A DNA stretch of 64,000 bases from contig NZ_MPSB01000002.1 in the NCBI RefSeq assembly GCF_001981525.1, forward strand, positions 346,791-410,790, given 5' to 3'. Source of the stretch: Sphingomonas jeddahensis (lineage in GTDB: Bacteria; Pseudomonadota; Alphaproteobacteria; Sphingomonadales; Sphingomonadaceae). Made by a program: the position numbers and the translations under genes. Shown one piece after another: positions 8,699 through 17,180 of this stretch; position 1 is the stretch's first letter, and the number at the start of each line of letters is the position of its first letter. The notes beneath the pieces are model-generated. The model was given only the letters and a program-made list of their open reading frames with translations. It was not told the origin of the DNA and made no database searches.

Positions 8699-10104
8699 AA
8701 GCCCTTTCGCGTCATCGTTCCCCAGCCCTGCTTCTTGCGCGCGAACTGCCACCAGCCGCGGAGCCGCCAGAAGTTGTTGAGCTGACGGTAGCCGAAGTTC
8801 TCGAACACCGCGACAAGCGTCAGCAGTGCAAGGTCTCGAGCTCGGGGAAGGCGTCTGAGTTGCACTTCCTCCAGCACAAGGGACGCCACGCTAACGAACA
8901 CGCCAAAGGTGAACACCAGGGCGACGAACGCCAACAGATAATCGAACGAGATCAACCCAAGCAGCCACAGCGGCGGCACCAGCGCGTAGCCAGCGACTTC
9001 TACCAGCGGTCCCAGCACGTCGACGATCAGGATCTGTCCGAAGCCGACGAAACCGATGCGCCCGTACTTCGGGTTCAAGAACATGTCGAAGTGCTTGCGG
9101 AATGTCTCCAGCGCCCCGCGCTGCCATCGCGCGCGCTGGTTGCCCAGAATTTTAAGGCTCTCGGGCGCCTCGGTCCAGCTTACGGGCTCCGGAATATAAG
9201 CGATGCGATAGGGGCGCTTCTGCTCGCGCATGTGGCGGTGGAGCTTGACGACGAGCTCCATGTCTTCGCCAACGGTGTTGTGGCTGAACCCGCCCACATC
9301 GAGCACGGCGCCGCGGCGGAACACGCCAAACGCACCTGAAATGATCATCAGCGTTCCCATACGGCTCAAGCCGAGCCGAGCCATCAGGAACGCGCGCAGA
9401 TATTCAACGACTTGCACCAACGCGAGCAGGTTGCGCGGCAAACCTGCCCGGATGACGCGACCGCCGTCCACGTGACAGCCGTTCGCGATACGGATCGTGC
9501 CGCCTACAGCGATCGTGCGCACTGGGTCATCGACAAACGGGCGGACGACTCGAATGAGTGCGTCGGGCTCAAGCAGCGTGTCCGCATCGATGACGCATAC
9601 GAGGGGCGATCGCGCGAGATTGATGCCCGCATTCATCGCATCTGCCTTGCCGCCGTTGACCTTGTCGATCACCAGCAGCCGGGGCACGTCATCGGCCGCA
9701 TATAGTCCGCGCAGTGGCTTACTTTCCAACGCTTGATCGTGATACCGCTGCACCGGCACCAAGCGATAATGGTCGATCAGCCGCTGCAAGGTGGCGTCCT
9801 TAGAACCATCGTTGATGACCACCACCTCGAAGTCCGGGTAGTGAAGTGCCAGCAGGGCATCCACGCTCGCGATGATCGTGAGCTCTTCATTGTAGGCGGG
9901 CGCAATCAGCGCGATCGGCGGGGCAAGCTCGCTGTAGCGCTGCCACAACACGCTCGTCGATGAGAGCGGAGGCCGCTCATGAAGGGCGACGCCGGCAAAT
10001 ACCAGCTGCACTAGGTTGAAGAGCACCTGGATCAGTCCGACCAAGATGATGACCAGCGTGATCAACTCGGCCGCCGCGAAGGACCAGGGCGGGAAGTCGA
10101 TCAT
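8686..10104 (-). CDS. Membrane-bound processive GT2 glycosyltransferase
   Basis: This 472-residue inner-membrane glycosyltransferase belongs to the cellulose/PNAG-synthase-like GT2 group. An N-terminal membrane helix (LITLVIILVGLIQVLFNLV) precedes the cytosolic GT-A domain, which has VVVINDGSKD (UDP-sugar binding), VIDADT (DxD), VGEDMEL (catalytic base region) and QRARWQRG (the QxxRW motif of processive enzymes). Several C-terminal membrane helices follow. The substrate sugar cannot be read from sequence. The gene is last in the minus-strand operon receiver, outer-membrane protein, HEAT protein, glycosyltransferase, and overlaps the HEAT gene by 4 bp (10101-10104). The inferred role is synthesis and inner-membrane export of an exopolysaccharide. 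Confidence 0.88.
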   Translation of the reverse strand: MIDFPPWSFAAAELITLVIILVGLIQVLFNLVQLVFAGVALHERPPLSSTSVLWQRYSELAPPIALIAPAYNEELTIIASVDALLALHYPDFEVVVINDGSKDATLQRLIDHYRLVPVQRYHDQALESKPLRGLYAADDVPRLLVIDKVNGGKADAMNAGINLARSPLVCVIDADTLLEPDALIRVVRPFVDDPVRTIAVGGTIRIANGCHVDGGRVIRAGLPRNLLALVQVVEYLRAFLMARLGLSRMGTLMIISGAFGVFRRGAVLDVGGFSHNTVGEDMELVVKLHRHMREQKRPYRIAYIPEPVSWTEAPESLKILGNQRARWQRGALETFRKHFDMFLNPKYGRIGFVGFGQILIVDVLGPLVEVAGYALVPPLWLLGLISFDYLLAFVALVFTFGVFVSVASLVLEEVQLRRLPRARDLALLTLVAVFENFGYRQLNNFWRLRGWWQFARKKQGWGTMTRKGFQRS

Positions 10105-11141
10105 CCCGCAAGTCCCCGCTCGGCGAGCACGGTTGAGGCGGCGGCGCGCGCTCGTTCAGCTCCTGAACGGGTCACCTCTTGAAGGCGGGCTATGCCCGGC
10201 TCGCCCAACAGGATCAGCGATTCGGCGGAGCGGAACCGCACCCACCATTCGGGATCGTCGAGCAATTCGGTCAGCCGATCGGCGCTCTCCTTCAGCAGGA
10301 TGCGGCCGGCTGCCCCCGCAGCGGCGGCGCGCGCGGGCATCGAGTGGCTGCCCAAGCCGCGGAGCACCGCCGGGCGTGCCGCGGGGTGGCCGAGCTTTCC
10401 CAGCGCATGGAGATACCGCGGCAAAGCTTCCGAACTGTCCTCTGCTGCAAGCGCCAACTCAGTGATCACGGTCACCAACGAGAAATCGCCGCTGGTGGCC
10501 AACGCTTCGAGAGCCACCAGGCGGAGGCTTGTGCTGCACGCATCGTCGAGCACCAAGGCTCGGATCTCATCGGGCCGCGTCTCGGCTATTTGTCTGAACA
10601 GACTGACCGCTGTCAAAGAAGCTTCCGCAGTGCCGAGGCCCAACTTCTTGATCAGTTCGCCTGCCTCCGGCGGCTGAGAACTTGCTCCGAGTGCCAGTGC
10701 GGCGGCCAGCCGAACCTCCCTGCTGCGATCTTCCAGGGCGCGGTACAGCGCGCGGCGGGCTTCAGGCTGGTCGAACTGGGACAAGCCCTGCGCCGCCAGC
10801 ACCCGGGTCCGCCGCGAGCCCCACTTTAGACGCCGCATCAACTGCTTGGGAACGCCGAGCGCATCGGCCTTGCTCAAAAACGCGGCTCGCTCCTCACCAC
10901 GCACCATGTCGATCAACTCAAGCGTGACCTCCGCGATAACGTCACGATGGACGCCCAGTAGCGCCGCCTCGTCAGCGCGTGCGCTGCTGATCAGGATCGG
11001 CACCAGTCGACGCCGTTCCGCCCGGCGCTGCCGTGCCCGCCGCACGATCAGCAGGCGCGCTACGATCAGCACCAGCATGACCGCCACCGCAATGCCGGCA
11101 AGCAACAGCGAGGCCGTCCATAAAAGCTGAAGGAAGCTCAA
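10101..11141 (-). CDS. HEAT-repeat membrane protein of the polysaccharide operon
   Basis: A 346-residue protein with one N-terminal membrane segment (ASLLLAGIAVAVMLVLIVARLLIV) followed by a basic stop-transfer stretch. The rest is an alpha-solenoid of HEAT-like repeats, such as RVLAAQGLSQFDQPEARRAL, SREVRLAAALALGA, LRLVALEALATSGD and WVRFRSAESLILLGEPGI. The topology suggests a cytoplasmic solenoid tethered to the inner membrane, a likely protein-protein scaffold. It overlaps its neighbours by 4 bp on both sides (ATGA), so expression and perhaps assembly are coupled to the outer-membrane protein and the glycosyltransferase. The exact function is unknown. Confidence 0.8.
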   Translation of the reverse strand: MSFLQLLWTASLLLAGIAVAVMLVLIVARLLIVRRARQRRAERRRLVPILISSARADEAALLGVHRDVIAEVTLELIDMVRGEERAAFLSKADALGVPKQLMRRLKWGSRRTRVLAAQGLSQFDQPEARRALYRALEDRSREVRLAAALALGASSQPPEAGELIKKLGLGTAEASLTAVSLFRQIAETRPDEIRALVLDDACSTSLRLVALEALATSGDFSLVTVITELALAAEDSSEALPRYLHALGKLGHPAARPAVLRGLGSHSMPARAAAAGAAGRILLKESADRLTELLDDPEWWVRFRSAESLILLGEPGIARLQEVTRSGAERARAAASTVLAERGLAG

Positions 11142-12229
11142 AAGCGAAGACCAAGCCCAAGCCCGAACTGCGTGCGATCTGAACCGGTCGCCCGATCCTC
11201 GTGCGCGATCGAAGCGCGCAAGGTGGTGGCGGAATCGACGTCAATGCTGATGCCAGCAAAGACGCTCCGTACCGGCACCACCCGGCCTTCGTCCGTGTCG
11301 GGGGCATCGCTGTAGCCGGCGAAGACCCGCACAGGCTCCACAACCTGCAGATCTCCCCGCACGAGGTAGCCGGAGCGATGGGCGCCACGTTCATCGAAGA
11401 GGTTGATCCACCGACCGGTCAGCCAGGCTGCGCCGCCGAGATACTGTTCGATCCCGGGCGTAACGCTTTGCACCTCCCCGTTCGCGAAGCTCGACTGGCG
11501 AGCATCCAACGTCAGAACCGTGGCGTTGCCTCCACCGCGCACCCGCAGCGATCCGCCCGCGCCGATCTGCCAGCGTGGCCGGAAATCGGCGTCGATGGTC
11601 GTACCGACCGAGACATAGGCGCGGGCTTGGTCCGAAAGGCGCTGCTCCACGGCTGCTTCGATGTAGACGTCGTTGATGCCGAAGCGCCGGGCATATTCCA
11701 CGCGTCCAGTCACCGCCGCCCCCGACGCGGCCTGGTAACGCAATTGTGCGGCCGCCTCTTTCCAGTCGGGTTGCGGTCCGGTCAAGCTGCTGTGGCTCGT
11801 CTCCACATCAAGCCGCAACCGAGGACCGCTCGCGCGAGGTGCGAGTTGTACGCGCAGCGCGGCGGCCTCAGGGTTGTTCGCAGGCACGGAGCTAAGCGCC
11901 GCCAAAGCACCTGCGGTGTCGCCGCGCCGCTGCGCCACCCGTGCCAGCCCGATGTGCGCGTCCGTGTAGTCCGGCGCTTGTGCTAGAGCCGCAGTGAACG
12001 CTCGCTCCGCCGCGTCAAAGTCACTTCGGGCAAGCTGGGCTAGGCCCAGCTGAACTCGTGCGTCGACATTGCCGGGATCCGACGCGACAACCGGCTCTAG
12101 CAGACCGATCGCACGATCAGGGTCTCCGGCCAGTCGCGCCTGCACCGCCGCCGCATAGGGGGACTGCTGTGCTAGTGCGGCAGCCGGCGCGGCCGCCGCG
12201 ACCAGAAGTACACTGATGAGGCGCATCAT
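11138..12229 (-). CDS. TPR plus YaiO-like outer-membrane beta-barrel protein
   Basis: This 363-residue exported protein has a signal peptide (MMRLISVLLVAAAAPAAALA) and two or three TPR units at about 25-135 (AIGLLEPVVASDPGNVDARVQ, AERAFTAALAQAPDYTDAHI). The C-terminal half is rich in alternating aromatic and polar strands and ends in FGLGLGLRF, as expected of an outer-membrane barrel of the YaiO kind. The layout is a small relative of the PgaA/BcsC logic, in which a periplasmic TPR region guides a polymer to an outer-membrane pore. Next to a processive GT2 gene, I infer it is the outer-membrane component of a polysaccharide secretion system. Confidence 0.8.
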   Translation of the reverse strand: MMRLISVLLVAAAAPAAALAQQSPYAAAVQARLAGDPDRAIGLLEPVVASDPGNVDARVQLGLAQLARSDFDAAERAFTAALAQAPDYTDAHIGLARVAQRRGDTAGALAALSSVPANNPEAAALRVQLAPRASGPRLRLDVETSHSSLTGPQPDWKEAAAQLRYQAASGAAVTGRVEYARRFGINDVYIEAAVEQRLSDQARAYVSVGTTIDADFRPRWQIGAGGSLRVRGGGNATVLTLDARQSSFANGEVQSVTPGIEQYLGGAAWLTGRWINLFDERGAHRSGYLVRGDLQVVEPVRVFAGYSDAPDTDEGRVVPVRSVFAGISIDVDSATTLRASIAHEDRATGSDRTQFGLGLGLRF

Positions 12230-12234
12230 CGAGG

Positions 12235-12606
12235 CTACGCGATCAGGCGCTGGAGCCGGGTCATCAACTCTTCAGGCAGGAAAGGCTTAACCAGATAGTC
12301 ATTGGCGCCAAGCTCCAGCGCGCCAACTATGTCCTTTTCGCCCTTCCGCGCTGTCAACATGAGTACGGGCACCTTCTCAGTCTCCGCCTTTGAACGAAGT
12401 CGACGCAGTACCCCATAGCCGTCCAGCACCGGCATCATTGTATCCAGCACGATGACATCTGGCAGGCGATCACCGACGGCGTTCAGGGCCGCACCGCCGT
12501 CGCGGGCGATCGTCACGTCGAACCCACGTGCGCGCAGCCGATACTCCAGCAGATCGACGAGAAGCTCATCATCATCACAGACGAGTACGGATTTGGTCTT
12601 TGCCAT
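12235..12606 (-). CDS. Orphan response regulator heading the polysaccharide operon
   Basis: A 123-residue single-domain receiver. It has the acidic pair in VLVCDDDELL, the acceptor Asp in VIVLDTMMPVLDG, a Thr in MLTARKGEKD and the Lys in YLVKPFLPEE. It is the first gene of the minus-strand operon, 5 bp before the outer-membrane protein gene. It has no DNA-binding or enzymatic output, so it probably acts by contact, perhaps on the HEAT protein or the glycosyltransferase. It may be the final acceptor of the kinase/receiver/HPt relay encoded convergently. Confidence 0.9.
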   Translation of the reverse strand: MAKTKSVLVCDDDELLVDLLEYRLRARGFDVTIARDGGAALNAVGDRLPDVIVLDTMMPVLDGYGVLRRLRSKAETEKVPVLMLTARKGEKDIVGALELGANDYLVKPFLPEELMTRLQRLIA

Positions 12607-13606
12607 TGAGGTACCTTCGGATCGGCCCAGCTGGAGCGAAAATCAGCGATTTCCGAGCGATCACGTCAGGCTAGCGCGTTCAAGGTTAACACAAAGTTTC
12701 CGGGACAGAGAGACGATCGGGCAGCCCGCGAACCCTGACATCAACGGTCCGGGCAGATGGTCACCTGCCCCTCAGGCCGCCTAAACGGCGAGGGCAAAGT
12801 GCGGAGACAAAAAGTTGTCGGCCGCTTATCGGCCTCGATCGCGCTGCTTGTAGAGGCGGCCTGCTCGTCGATCGAACGTCCGCATCGGCTGTCTTGCTGT
12901 CATTTCGGAAGTGCATCGGTGCGGACAACATTGTCCCCAATGTCGGTCGTCGTCGGTCGCAACTCAGCGTTCTATAAACAAAACGACCGGCATTCGAGCG
13001 CGTAGCTGCCGGGCTGCTTTGCCCCATGCGATCGCATCCTATGACGAGCACGGGCACATCCACACTGCCGAAACGCGAGCAGGCGCGCACCGATCTCATC
13101 GAGCGCGGGGACAAGGACAGGCAGGCCGCACCTGCAACGAGCCGCATCATCCTCACTCCAAACCAATGATGAGGTGCAGGCGATCAACCAGAAAGCGCGC
13201 GACCTTGTTCAGGACGATGTCGCCGACCGTCGAGTTGCATGGTGACCCGAGCGCGCCCCCCGACGCGGGCGTCGAACAGGCGACAAGCCGACCGCGCGTA
13301 GGGAGGCGGTAGCGGATACCCGTCTTCCTAAGAAGCGCCGCGCTTCCCGCCAGCGGCGCATTCGCGTCCCCTTCCAACTGAACGAACGTCCTCTTTTTGC
13401 GATCGAGACCCGAGATCGGACAGGCCGCTCCCCACCCAAAGCGGAATGGCCGCTTCGAAGCACCAAACCCGCGTTAGCAGCCCTTTGTTCATAGGTAATC
13501 TATGACCAGCGCGTGGCATCTGAGCCTAGCCGGAGGCCATCGACAATCGGTTGATGCCCGAGCTTGTGAAACGTCGGCACCAGCCTTGATTACAGATCGC
13601 CGCCGC
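12607..13606. other. Gene-poor, probably decayed stretch
   Basis: About 1 kb with many overlapping open frames on both strands but no recognisable domain and no frame with a good ribosome binding site. The right half (13100-13500) has a minus-strand frame ending in VGDIVLNKVARFLVDRL that could be a gene remnant, but I cannot place it. The left end should hold the promoter of the receiver-led operon at 12606. Confidence 0.4.
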
Positions 13607-13789
13607 TCACGCGGCGGAATTTGCGCGACGTCCGCGCAGGCGTGTTTCGATAATCTCCGCGACCGCCGGGGGGACGAACCTCGCCCACAGCGGGTCGGAC
13701 GCGCGTATGAGGCGTCGGATCTCCGTCCCGGAGGTGACTCGCATGTTGTCCGGGACGGAGAGGTCCAGGATCTCCTTCGCCGATGCGAC
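13607..13789 (-). pseudogene. C-terminal remnant of an NMNAT-like nucleotidyltransferase
   Basis: Sixty codons are readable on the minus strand, beginning VASAKEILDLSVPDN and continuing VTSGTEIRRLIRASDP, then FVPPAVAEIIETRL. The SGTEIRR motif followed by FVPP.VAE is characteristic of the C-terminus of adenylyl/cytidylyltransferase-fold enzymes of the NMNAT type. The frame is closed immediately upstream by a TAG at 13790-13792. Reading through that codon gives further sequence in the same frame that does not clearly match the family. I interpret it as a truncated, non-functional gene. The plus-strand frame over the same bases (13707-13898) is its shadow. Confidence 0.5.
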
Positions 13790-14118
13790 CTACGCGGAGG
13801 TGGAAGCGGGGAAGCTGGGCGACGACTGGCTCCCGATTCTTGATATTCTGCGCTCGTGGGAAGAGGGCGGGTTGTGGGTGATGGCATATGCTCGCTGACG
13901 GTGCCTCCCGGTAGCAGCATGGGATTGCGCTGGGCGTTATTCACCGCCTGCGCCGAGGACCAGCGGACGGTCCCTCGTTAATCGAACATCCGCAGCAGCG
14001 GGGGTAGGCGACACTCCTTCCGCCCTGACGCTAGCGAATGAGAGTGCATGTGTTCGCCCTTAGCTTCCCATGCTCCGAGTATGACCCCCTCGAACATGAC
14101 GCGGCTTACCTCGTCGCG
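13790..14118. other. Intergenic stretch between remnant and small ORF
   Basis: No supported gene here. It may contain the decayed 5' part of the nucleotidyltransferase remnant on the minus strand. Confidence 0.35.
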
Positions 14119-14376
14119 CTAAGTCACGTAGATCGTGCCCTTGTAGTCTGCGAGTTCGGTGATCGCACCGTCCCAAAGGCGCCGATACTTGTGACTAAGG
14201 TTGCGCACAGTCGCGTCGGCATGACCCCAGACCTGATTGAGCCTTTCAATCCGCATGTCTGCTTCGCGCTCTGCAATGAGTTTTGGCGCGGCAGGGAGCG
14301 TGTCGAGGCTGTTCTCGCCGTTCACCTCGTTGCCATACTGGAAGCTCAGGGTGCTGATGTAGTCGGCGGTGGTCAC
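14119..14376 (-). CDS. Hypothetical protein, 85 residues
   Basis: This frame starts with GTG at 14376, preceded by a good Shine-Dalgarno (GGAGAAG, 3 bases away). It encodes a mostly helical, charged protein with the stretch ADMRIERLNQVWGHADATVR and end ITELADYKGTIYVT. I recognise no family. It lies between the tRNA-Pro terminator and a decayed gene, a place where island genes are common. The opposite strand is also open (14038-14409), but its translation looks less protein-like. Confidence 0.4.
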   Translation of the reverse strand: MTTADYISTLSFQYGNEVNGENSLDTLPAAPKLIAEREADMRIERLNQVWGHADATVRNLSHKYRRLWDGAITELADYKGTIYVT

Positions 14377-14484
14377 GGGCTTCTCCAGACCGATTCGTTC
14401 CCAGCGTAGGGGAGCACAAGCACGATCGGGAGAACAATGAGCGCAACGCAAGTCTTACACAGCCCGTACACGGCGCCCGTACAC

Positions 14485-14509
14485 GAAAACGGGCAGCTCT
14501 CGCTGCCCG
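14485..14509 (-). terminator. Rho-independent terminator of tRNA-Pro
   Basis: On the minus strand CGGGCAGC-GAGA-GCTGCCCG forms a perfect 8-bp stem with a 4-base loop (14490-14509), followed by TTTT (14489-14486). It lies 30 bp downstream of the tRNA-Pro 3' end. Confidence 0.8.
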
Positions 14510-14538
14510 CTTAACCCACCGCAATTGCTTGGTTTTCT

Positions 14539-14615
14539 TGGTCGGGGCGACAGGATTCGAACCTGCGACCCCCACACCCCCAGTGTGATGCGCTACCAGG
14601 CTGCGCTACGCCCCG
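14539..14615 (-). tRNA. tRNA-Pro (anticodon GGG)
   Basis: A complete 77-base tRNA on the minus strand: acceptor stem CGGGGCG pairing with CGCCCCG, D-arm GCGCAGCCTGGTAGCGC, anticodon arm TCACA-CTGGGGG-TGTGG with anticodon GGG, T-arm with GGTTCGAATCC, discriminator A and encoded CCA. Its 3' end faces the gene-poor, accessory-like region to the left. tRNA 3' ends are common integration sites, and a terminator follows at 14485-14509. Confidence 0.95.
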
Positions 14616-14664
14616 ACCGAGACGCGCGGCCCTACGCGGGCCGCGCGGGTTATGCAAGCCGTGA

Positions 14665-14970
14665 TCAGATCAGCTTGCGCCAATGCTGCCCGTCCCAGGC
14701 GTCGATCGACATGGCGGCGGGCGAATGTGCCCGCAATGCGCGGCCGAACGCCTTTTGATGCTCGGCCTGGCCGTGTGCGCCAAGCGCCTCGGGGCTGGCC
14801 CAGCGTTCTGCCACACGCACCAGATCGGGATCGGCGGCGTCGAAGGCGAAGCTATACTCCTCGCAGCCATCCTCAGTTTTCACCACGGCCGCGTGATCGG
14901 CGAACAGTTTCGCGGCCTTCGCACCCTCGCCGTCGCCCAGCTTGATCGTGCCCATCACCAGGATCGTCAT
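14665..14970 (-). CDS. Antibiotic biosynthesis monooxygenase (ABM) family protein
   Basis: A 101-residue ferredoxin-like fold protein of the ABM/putative quinol monooxygenase group. It has MTILVMGTIKLGDGEG as the first strand, the GCEEYSFAFDAADP strand, a VAERWASPEALGAHGQAEHQKAF segment and a C-terminal DGQHWRKL. Members are small dimeric cofactor-free oxygenases or detoxifying enzymes; the substrate is unknown here. The start at 14970 was chosen because AAGGAGGAGG lies just upstream; the longer frame to 14988 would translate the Shine-Dalgarno itself. Confidence 0.8.
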   Translation of the reverse strand: MTILVMGTIKLGDGEGAKAAKLFADHAAVVKTEDGCEEYSFAFDAADPDLVRVAERWASPEALGAHGQAEHQKAFGRALRAHSPAAMSIDAWDGQHWRKLI

Positions 14971-15109
14971 TATCCCCTCCTCCTTCATTGTTGCGCGGCT
15001 TCCTTAACACGGCAGCGCATTGCGCCAAGGGCGCGGCGATGGTAGCGGCGCACGCTTCAAGACGGGGTCCGCGTGCGGCCCCCGTGACCCATGTGCACGC
15101 AAGGACGGC

Positions 15110-15448
15110 ATGTTCATCTCTCCAGCTTATGCCCAGACGGCCGGTGCCGCCGGATCGCAGGGCGGCCTCGCCAGCTTCATCAGCCTCGCGCCGCTCGTTC
15201 TGGTTTTCATCGTCTTCTACTTCCTGATGATCCGCCCGCAGCAGCGCCGCATGAAGGCGTTGCAGAATGCGGTGGCCGCGGTGAAGAAGGGTGACAGCGT
15301 GGTCACCGCCGGTGGCCTGGTGGGCAAGGTGACCAAGGTGGAGGACGCGATCGTCGAGGTGGAGATCGCCCCCAACACCCGCGTGCGCATCGTCAAGGCG
15401 ACGCTCGCCGAGGTGACGCCGCTGGGTTCCAAGCCGGCTAACGACTAA
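15110..15448 (+). CDS. yajC: Preprotein translocase subunit YajC
   Basis: A 112-residue single-span membrane protein: a short N-terminus, the helix FISLAPLVLVFIVFYFLMIR, the conserved RPQQRRMK motif, then a small soluble domain (KKGDSVVTAGGLVGKV). YajC associates with SecD and SecF in the accessory complex of the Sec translocon. It is followed at 17 bp by secD on the same strand. ATG 15110 was chosen over the longer frame because the family starts here and AAGGAC lies upstream. Confidence 0.93.
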   Translation: MFISPAYAQTAGAAGSQGGLASFISLAPLVLVFIVFYFLMIRPQQRRMKALQNAVAAVKKGDSVVTAGGLVGKVTKVEDAIVEVEIAPNTRVRIVKATLAEVTPLGSKPAND

Positions 15449-15464
15449 AAGGCACGCGGCACAC

Positions 15465-17066
15465 ATGCTTGATTTCCCGCGCTGGAAGGTCGTCTCGATC
15501 TGGCTGACGATCATCGCGCTCGTCGCCCTGGCGATCCCCAGCCTGATCCCCCAGCGGATCACCGATAGCTGGGGGTTCAACCCGCCGCGCATCAACCTTG
15601 GCCTCGACCTCGCCGGCGGCAGCTATCTGCTGCTCGAAGCCGATGTGAAGGAAGTCGCCGCGAACCGCATCGAGGCGATGCGCGAGCAGGTGCAGACCGA
15701 GATGCGCCGGCAGAAGCCGCGCATCGAGATCGGCGACATTTCCACGCGGGGTGGCCGCCTGTCGTTCCTGCTGCGCGATCCGAGCCAGGTCGATGCGGCG
15801 CGGGAGCGGCTGCTGGCAATCACCGGCGGCGGCGTCGGCCTGACGGGCCAGCGCGAGTGGGATCTTCAGGTCGTCGATACCAGCCGCATCGTGCTGACGC
15901 CGACTCAGGCCGGCCTCACCCAGGCTGTGGACACCGCGATGGGCGATGCCACCGAGGTGGTCCGCCGCCGTATCGACGAACTCGGCACGCGCGAGCCGAC
16001 CATCGTGCGCCAGGGCTCCAACCGCATCGTCGTCCAGGTGCCAGGGCTTCAGAACCCGCAGGCGCTGAAGGACTTGCTCGGCAAGACTGCCAAGCTCGAG
16101 TTCAAACTGGTCGACGAAAGCGCCTCACCGCAGCAGCTGGCCAGCGGCCAGGCGCCGGCGGGAAGCCAGATCCTGCCCTATCCGACAAACCCGGCCGGCA
16201 TTCCGGTGATCGCGGTGAAGCGCTCGGCGATCCTGACCGGCGACCAGCTGACCGACGCACGGCAGGAATTCAGCCAGCAGACCAATGAGCCGCAAGTCGC
16301 GATCACCTTCGACAGCCAGGGCGGGCGCAAGTTCGCGCGGGTAACGACGGAGAACGTCAACAAGCCGTTCGCGATCATCCTCGACAATCAGGTGATCTCG
16401 GCCCCCAACATCAACGAGCCGATCATCGGCGGCCGCGCGCAGATTTCGGGCAGCTTCACCACCGAAAGCGCCAATGCGCTGGCAATCGCGCTCCGCTCGG
16501 GCAAGCTGCCGGTGACGCTGAAGGTGGTGGAGGAATCCACCGTTGGGCCGGACCTTGGCGCCGAGTCGATCCGGGCTGGCACGCTCGCCTCCGCAGTGGC
16601 GGTGGCGCTGGTGGTGGCATTCATGCTCGTCACCTATGGCCGGTTCGGAGTCTATTCCAACCTGGCCGTCATCATCAACGTGTTCGTTATCGTCGGCGTG
16701 TTGGCGCTGATCGGCGGCACGCTGACGCTGCCCGGCATCGCTGGCTTCGTGCTCACGATCGGCACCGCGGTGGACAACAACGTGCTGATCAACGAGCGTA
16801 TTCGCGAGGAGCGGCGACGCGGGCGATCGGTGATCCAGTCGGTCGAGCTCGGCTATACCGAAGCCAGCCGCACGATCTTCGAGGCGAACATCACCCACGC
16901 CATCTCGGGCATCATCATGTTCCTGCTGGGCTCGGGCCCGGTGAAGGGCTTTGCGGTGGTGCTGCTGATCGGCATTGCCAGCAGCGTGTTCACCGCCGTG
17001 CTCTTCACGCGTATGTTGACCGCGCAATGGCTGCGACGCAACAAGCCGAAGACGATCACGATATGA
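15465..17066 (+). CDS. secD: Protein translocase subunit SecD
   Basis: A 533-residue inner-membrane protein of the RND-related SecD family. It has an N-terminal membrane helix (VVSIWLTIIALVALAIPSLI), the conserved INLGLDLAGGSYLLLE motif, a large periplasmic domain, and a C-terminal five-helix bundle with AVDNNVLINERIREERRRGRS. SecD uses the proton gradient with SecF to help pull proteins through SecYEG at the periplasmic side. It lies between yajC and secF in the usual order. Confidence 0.96.
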   Translation: MLDFPRWKVVSIWLTIIALVALAIPSLIPQRITDSWGFNPPRINLGLDLAGGSYLLLEADVKEVAANRIEAMREQVQTEMRRQKPRIEIGDISTRGGRLSFLLRDPSQVDAARERLLAITGGGVGLTGQREWDLQVVDTSRIVLTPTQAGLTQAVDTAMGDATEVVRRRIDELGTREPTIVRQGSNRIVVQVPGLQNPQALKDLLGKTAKLEFKLVDESASPQQLASGQAPAGSQILPYPTNPAGIPVIAVKRSAILTGDQLTDARQEFSQQTNEPQVAITFDSQGGRKFARVTTENVNKPFAIILDNQVISAPNINEPIIGGRAQISGSFTTESANALAIALRSGKLPVTLKVVEESTVGPDLGAESIRAGTLASAVAVALVVAFMLVTYGRFGVYSNLAVIINVFVIVGVLALIGGTLTLPGIAGFVLTIGTAVDNNVLINERIREERRRGRSVIQSVELGYTEASRTIFEANITHAISGIIMFLLGSGPVKGFAVVLLIGIASSVFTAVLFTRMLTAQWLRRNKPKTITI

Positions 17067-17145
17067 TCGCCTTCCCTGTCGTGCTAATCGTCACCTCAGC
17101 GCGTGCTGAGGTCTCCCTGCTGCTTAGCGTGCCCTTTCGGCACAA

Positions 17146-17170
17146 GATCCCGGCTCTCGCCGGGATGACG
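17146..17170. repeat. Palindromic repeat, family A, in the secD-secF gap
   Basis: ATCCCGGC-TCTC-GCCGGGAT followed by GAC forms a strong hairpin in the 114-bp gap between secD and secF. It belongs to the same class as those near 24451, 29156, 33794-34041, 45286 and 51066 (GTCATCCCGG...CCGGGAT). In this position it could affect mRNA stability between the two genes. Confidence 0.7.
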
Positions 17171-17180
17171 GGTTGAAATC

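Noticed and set aside
8512..9339. Long plus-strand ORF over the HPt and glycosyltransferase genes
   Set aside because: It is mostly antisense to the GT2 gene, with charged low-complexity content, as expected from a GC-rich shadow frame.
13153..13377. Minus-strand ORF ending VGDIVLNKVARFLVDRL
   Set aside because: Only the last 25 residues look protein-like, with no start signal or known family; not enough for a gene call.
13707..13898. 63-codon plus-strand ORF
   Set aside because: It is the complement of the nucleotidyltransferase remnant on the minus strand; its frame has no ribosome binding site and no family resemblance.
16125..17027. 300-codon minus-strand ORF inside secD
   Set aside because: It is the shadow of secD, rich in His, Asp and Arg with no fold-like pattern.
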